From Chaetoceros tenuissimus (Eukaryota; Bacillariophyta; Thalassiosirophyceae; Chaetocerotales; Chaetocerotaceae): a DNA stretch of 64,000 nucleotides. The notes under the pieces are model-generated. The model was given only the letters and a program-made list of their open reading frames with translations, was not told where the DNA came from and made no database searches. A program made the position numbers and the translations under genes. The stretch is from contig BLLK01000074.1 in the NCBI GenBank assembly GCA_021927905.1, positions 310,001-374,000 on the forward strand. Reading direction: 5' to 3'. This document shows positions 62,540-64,000 of the stretch, piece after piece (within the stretch, counting starts at the first letter, position 1; every line of letters begins with the position of its first letter).

Positions 62540-63954
62540 CTAAGAGGGGTTCTTTGTTTTATGAAAAGATTTCTTTTGGATGAAGCCTCTAAGATAGCCA
62601 TCCCTTCCATTCCTATTGATTCCTCATCCATCCTTCTTTCGGAAGCCTTGATTCAATCAAACATGTGAAGCATGATCTCAGCTATTTCTCTATGAATTTC
62701 ACGTGATGTTGAGTTATGACAGCTGTCAAAATTTGAAGAAAGGTCGAAAAGTCCGAAGTTGATCTTGCAAAGCCGAAAAGGGATTGAAATTGATGAGAAT
62801 CGTACATCAGATAGGGTTCGGATATCATCCGCATGCATTCATTCTTCAAGAGTGGCACCTTCCTCTACATTTACTTAAGCCCCTTTGATGTTAGACTTCG
62901 CATGATCAGAATGGTGGTGCTCGTATTCAGATATTTGCTTCCTCTTCAGCAGCTGCTTTTCTGTAAACCTCCCTTCTTGCAACGGATAGGAAATAGATCT
63001 TTGGCAGCAACTTGAACACAATAGCAATTGCTTTTTGAAAATAATTCCAGTGATATGCGAGCCTTGCAAACTGAGAGACGAAGGCGAATGCAAAAATTCC
63101 TCTGATCCCCTTTCAACTTTTTATAAAATAAAAGCTGACTATATCGTTTGCAATTTTGGAATCAATTATAATTCGCCAGCTCCATGCTGGAAACTTGACT
63201 CAATAGTAGGATTGGTAACAATGAAACTGTAGCATCTCCTTATTGTTTCAATGTATATCATCGCATGTGTTGACATTCCTTGTTGATGTTTTCTCTCGGT
63301 TGCTAAAGTGCATTCGAAATGAAGATCTCTTTCATATCCACAATTGGAGAATTCAAATTAGCCGCAAAAATGAGTAGATATAGGATAGGTATCAGCAACC
63401 ATTCTGCATATCTAGGTATCACGCTGTATCATCATCTGTAAAAGAAACATTGTGGACTTCAAATCATTATAGTGTCGCTCAAATTCACACATGTATATCT
63501 TGAAAAATGAAGCTTTGTAAACAACTGTTCTCAAATCGTAAATTTACAATGGAAATGTGAGTAGGCATTTTGATAAAGTCAAGAAGTAACTTTGAAGTAG
63601 AGACCGGCGAATGGGTTCTCCTTTTTGCACATGAATCTTGTGCACCTAATGAGTCCTGTAGAGCACCTTTCCCCGACACCATTGAAGAATTACTGTAGGA
63701 ATTTGAGAGGAAAGATTGCGAAGCCTATTGAACGGGACTGCAGTCGTGCGCACTATGGATGTGATTGCAGCAGAATCCTTTTTATGAAAAAGATAGAAAG
63801 ACGAAGAAAAGAGTAGAAGAAGAGTGACGATCTTTTAGATCTTCTTTTTCAAAACACGTATTGAATGCTAAATGAAAAGATACTGGCATCAGGTACATCA
63901 ATAAGATAGTTCTAGCTTATTCATATCTACCTCTATCTGCAACTAAAGCTAAAG
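62540..63954. other. Divergent intergenic region, 1.4 kb
   Basis: It lies between the second large gene (minus) and the start of a plus-strand gene at 63955. Apart from the shared 15-bp motif at 62871-62885, I see no gene or structured element. Confidence 0.4.
62871..62885. promoter_or_regulatory. Shared upstream motif ttacttaagcccctt (site 2)
   Basis: Exact copy of 55774-55788. Both sites are followed within 30 bp by a catgatc string, extending the similarity. Confidence 0.45.
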
Positions 63955-64000
63955 ATGAAGTCACTCGGAACTCTTCTCGTTTCGGCTTTGATGAGTCAAG
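63955..64000 (+). CDS. Start of a signal-peptide protein, cut by the window edge
   Basis: ATG 63955 opens MKSLGTLLVSALMSQ, a typical signal-peptide start, and the frame is still open at the window end. The upstream sequence aactaaagctaaag is A-rich, as for other starts here. Its product cannot be told, but it lies next to the silaffin-like genes. Confidence 0.5.
   Translation, partial: MKSLGTLLVSALMSQ

Noticed and set aside
1-64000. CRISPR arrays, bacterial operons, ribosome-binding sites or rRNA/tRNA genes
   Set aside because: The window is eukaryotic nuclear DNA; I saw no spacer-repeat arrays or rRNA, and no tRNA I could fold by eye, though a tRNAscan run would be needed to exclude tRNAs.

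Overview
The window is nuclear DNA from a photosynthetic stramenopile, almost certainly a diatom. Genes carry short introns (59-211 nt) with GTAAGT-like donors. A fucoxanthin-chlorophyll a/c antenna gene (42.3 kb) has an AFAP-type plastid pre-sequence, and several other proteins start with a signal peptide followed by an A-F or S-F junction typical of complex-plastid import. A silaffin-like secreted gene cluster points to a silica-forming cell. Base composition is AT-rich. I cannot fix the genus; the silaffin-like features suggest, but do not prove, a centric diatom.

Layout. 0-3.4 kb: gene-poor, a long direct repeat enclosing tandem repeats. 3.5-11.4 kb: a nuclear-type acidic Ser-rich protein, a three-exon ABCG-type transporter and a divergent BI-1/TMBIM protein. 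11.85-17.13 kb: a young Ty3/Gypsy LTR retrotransposon with identical LTRs, inserted just upstream of a small gene at 17.2 kb. 18.4-21 kb: AP-3 sigma subunit, an EF-hand protein and an 834-bp inverted-repeat element. 21-23.4 kb: a TLC-like membrane protein and a prolyl-4-hydroxylase-like oxygenase with CRE-type promoter motifs. 23.9-28.6 kb: a four-copy tandem family of unknown coiled-coil proteins. 29.6-38.7 kb: plastid or secretory proteins, including an SRPBCC protein, an atypical kinase and a tail-anchored protein that share a ~60-aa repeat module, a Cys-rich Pro/Ser-rich secreted protein and a DUF1995-like protein. 39.1-41.8 kb: a SAP-Ulp1 gene split by a frameshift. 42.3-51.3 kb: antenna protein, SGNH hydrolase, a type I membrane protein with RXL motifs, a probable beta-barrel protein, an M11 metalloprotease and sirohydrochlorin ferrochelatase. 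51.5-62.5 kb: two very large modular secreted genes (about 1214 and 1844 aa after splicing), followed at the edge by the start of another signal-peptide protein.

The most notable content is the 51.5-62.5 kb pair. Many apparently separate open frames join by in-frame splicing into two genes with the same plan: signal peptide, a Cys-containing ~125-aa domain, a Lys/Ser/Gly-rich tail, a spacer, a second domain with a second Lys-rich tail, and a C-terminal hydrophobic tail. The modules are bounded by the same intron phases (0 before, 1 after). The Lys-rich tails contain RXL motifs and one exact KxxKxxKxxKxxK array, both features linked to silaffins. One of these genes and the gene at 32.9-34.6 kb also share a small Cys-rich domain. 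Functional assignments to silica are inference.
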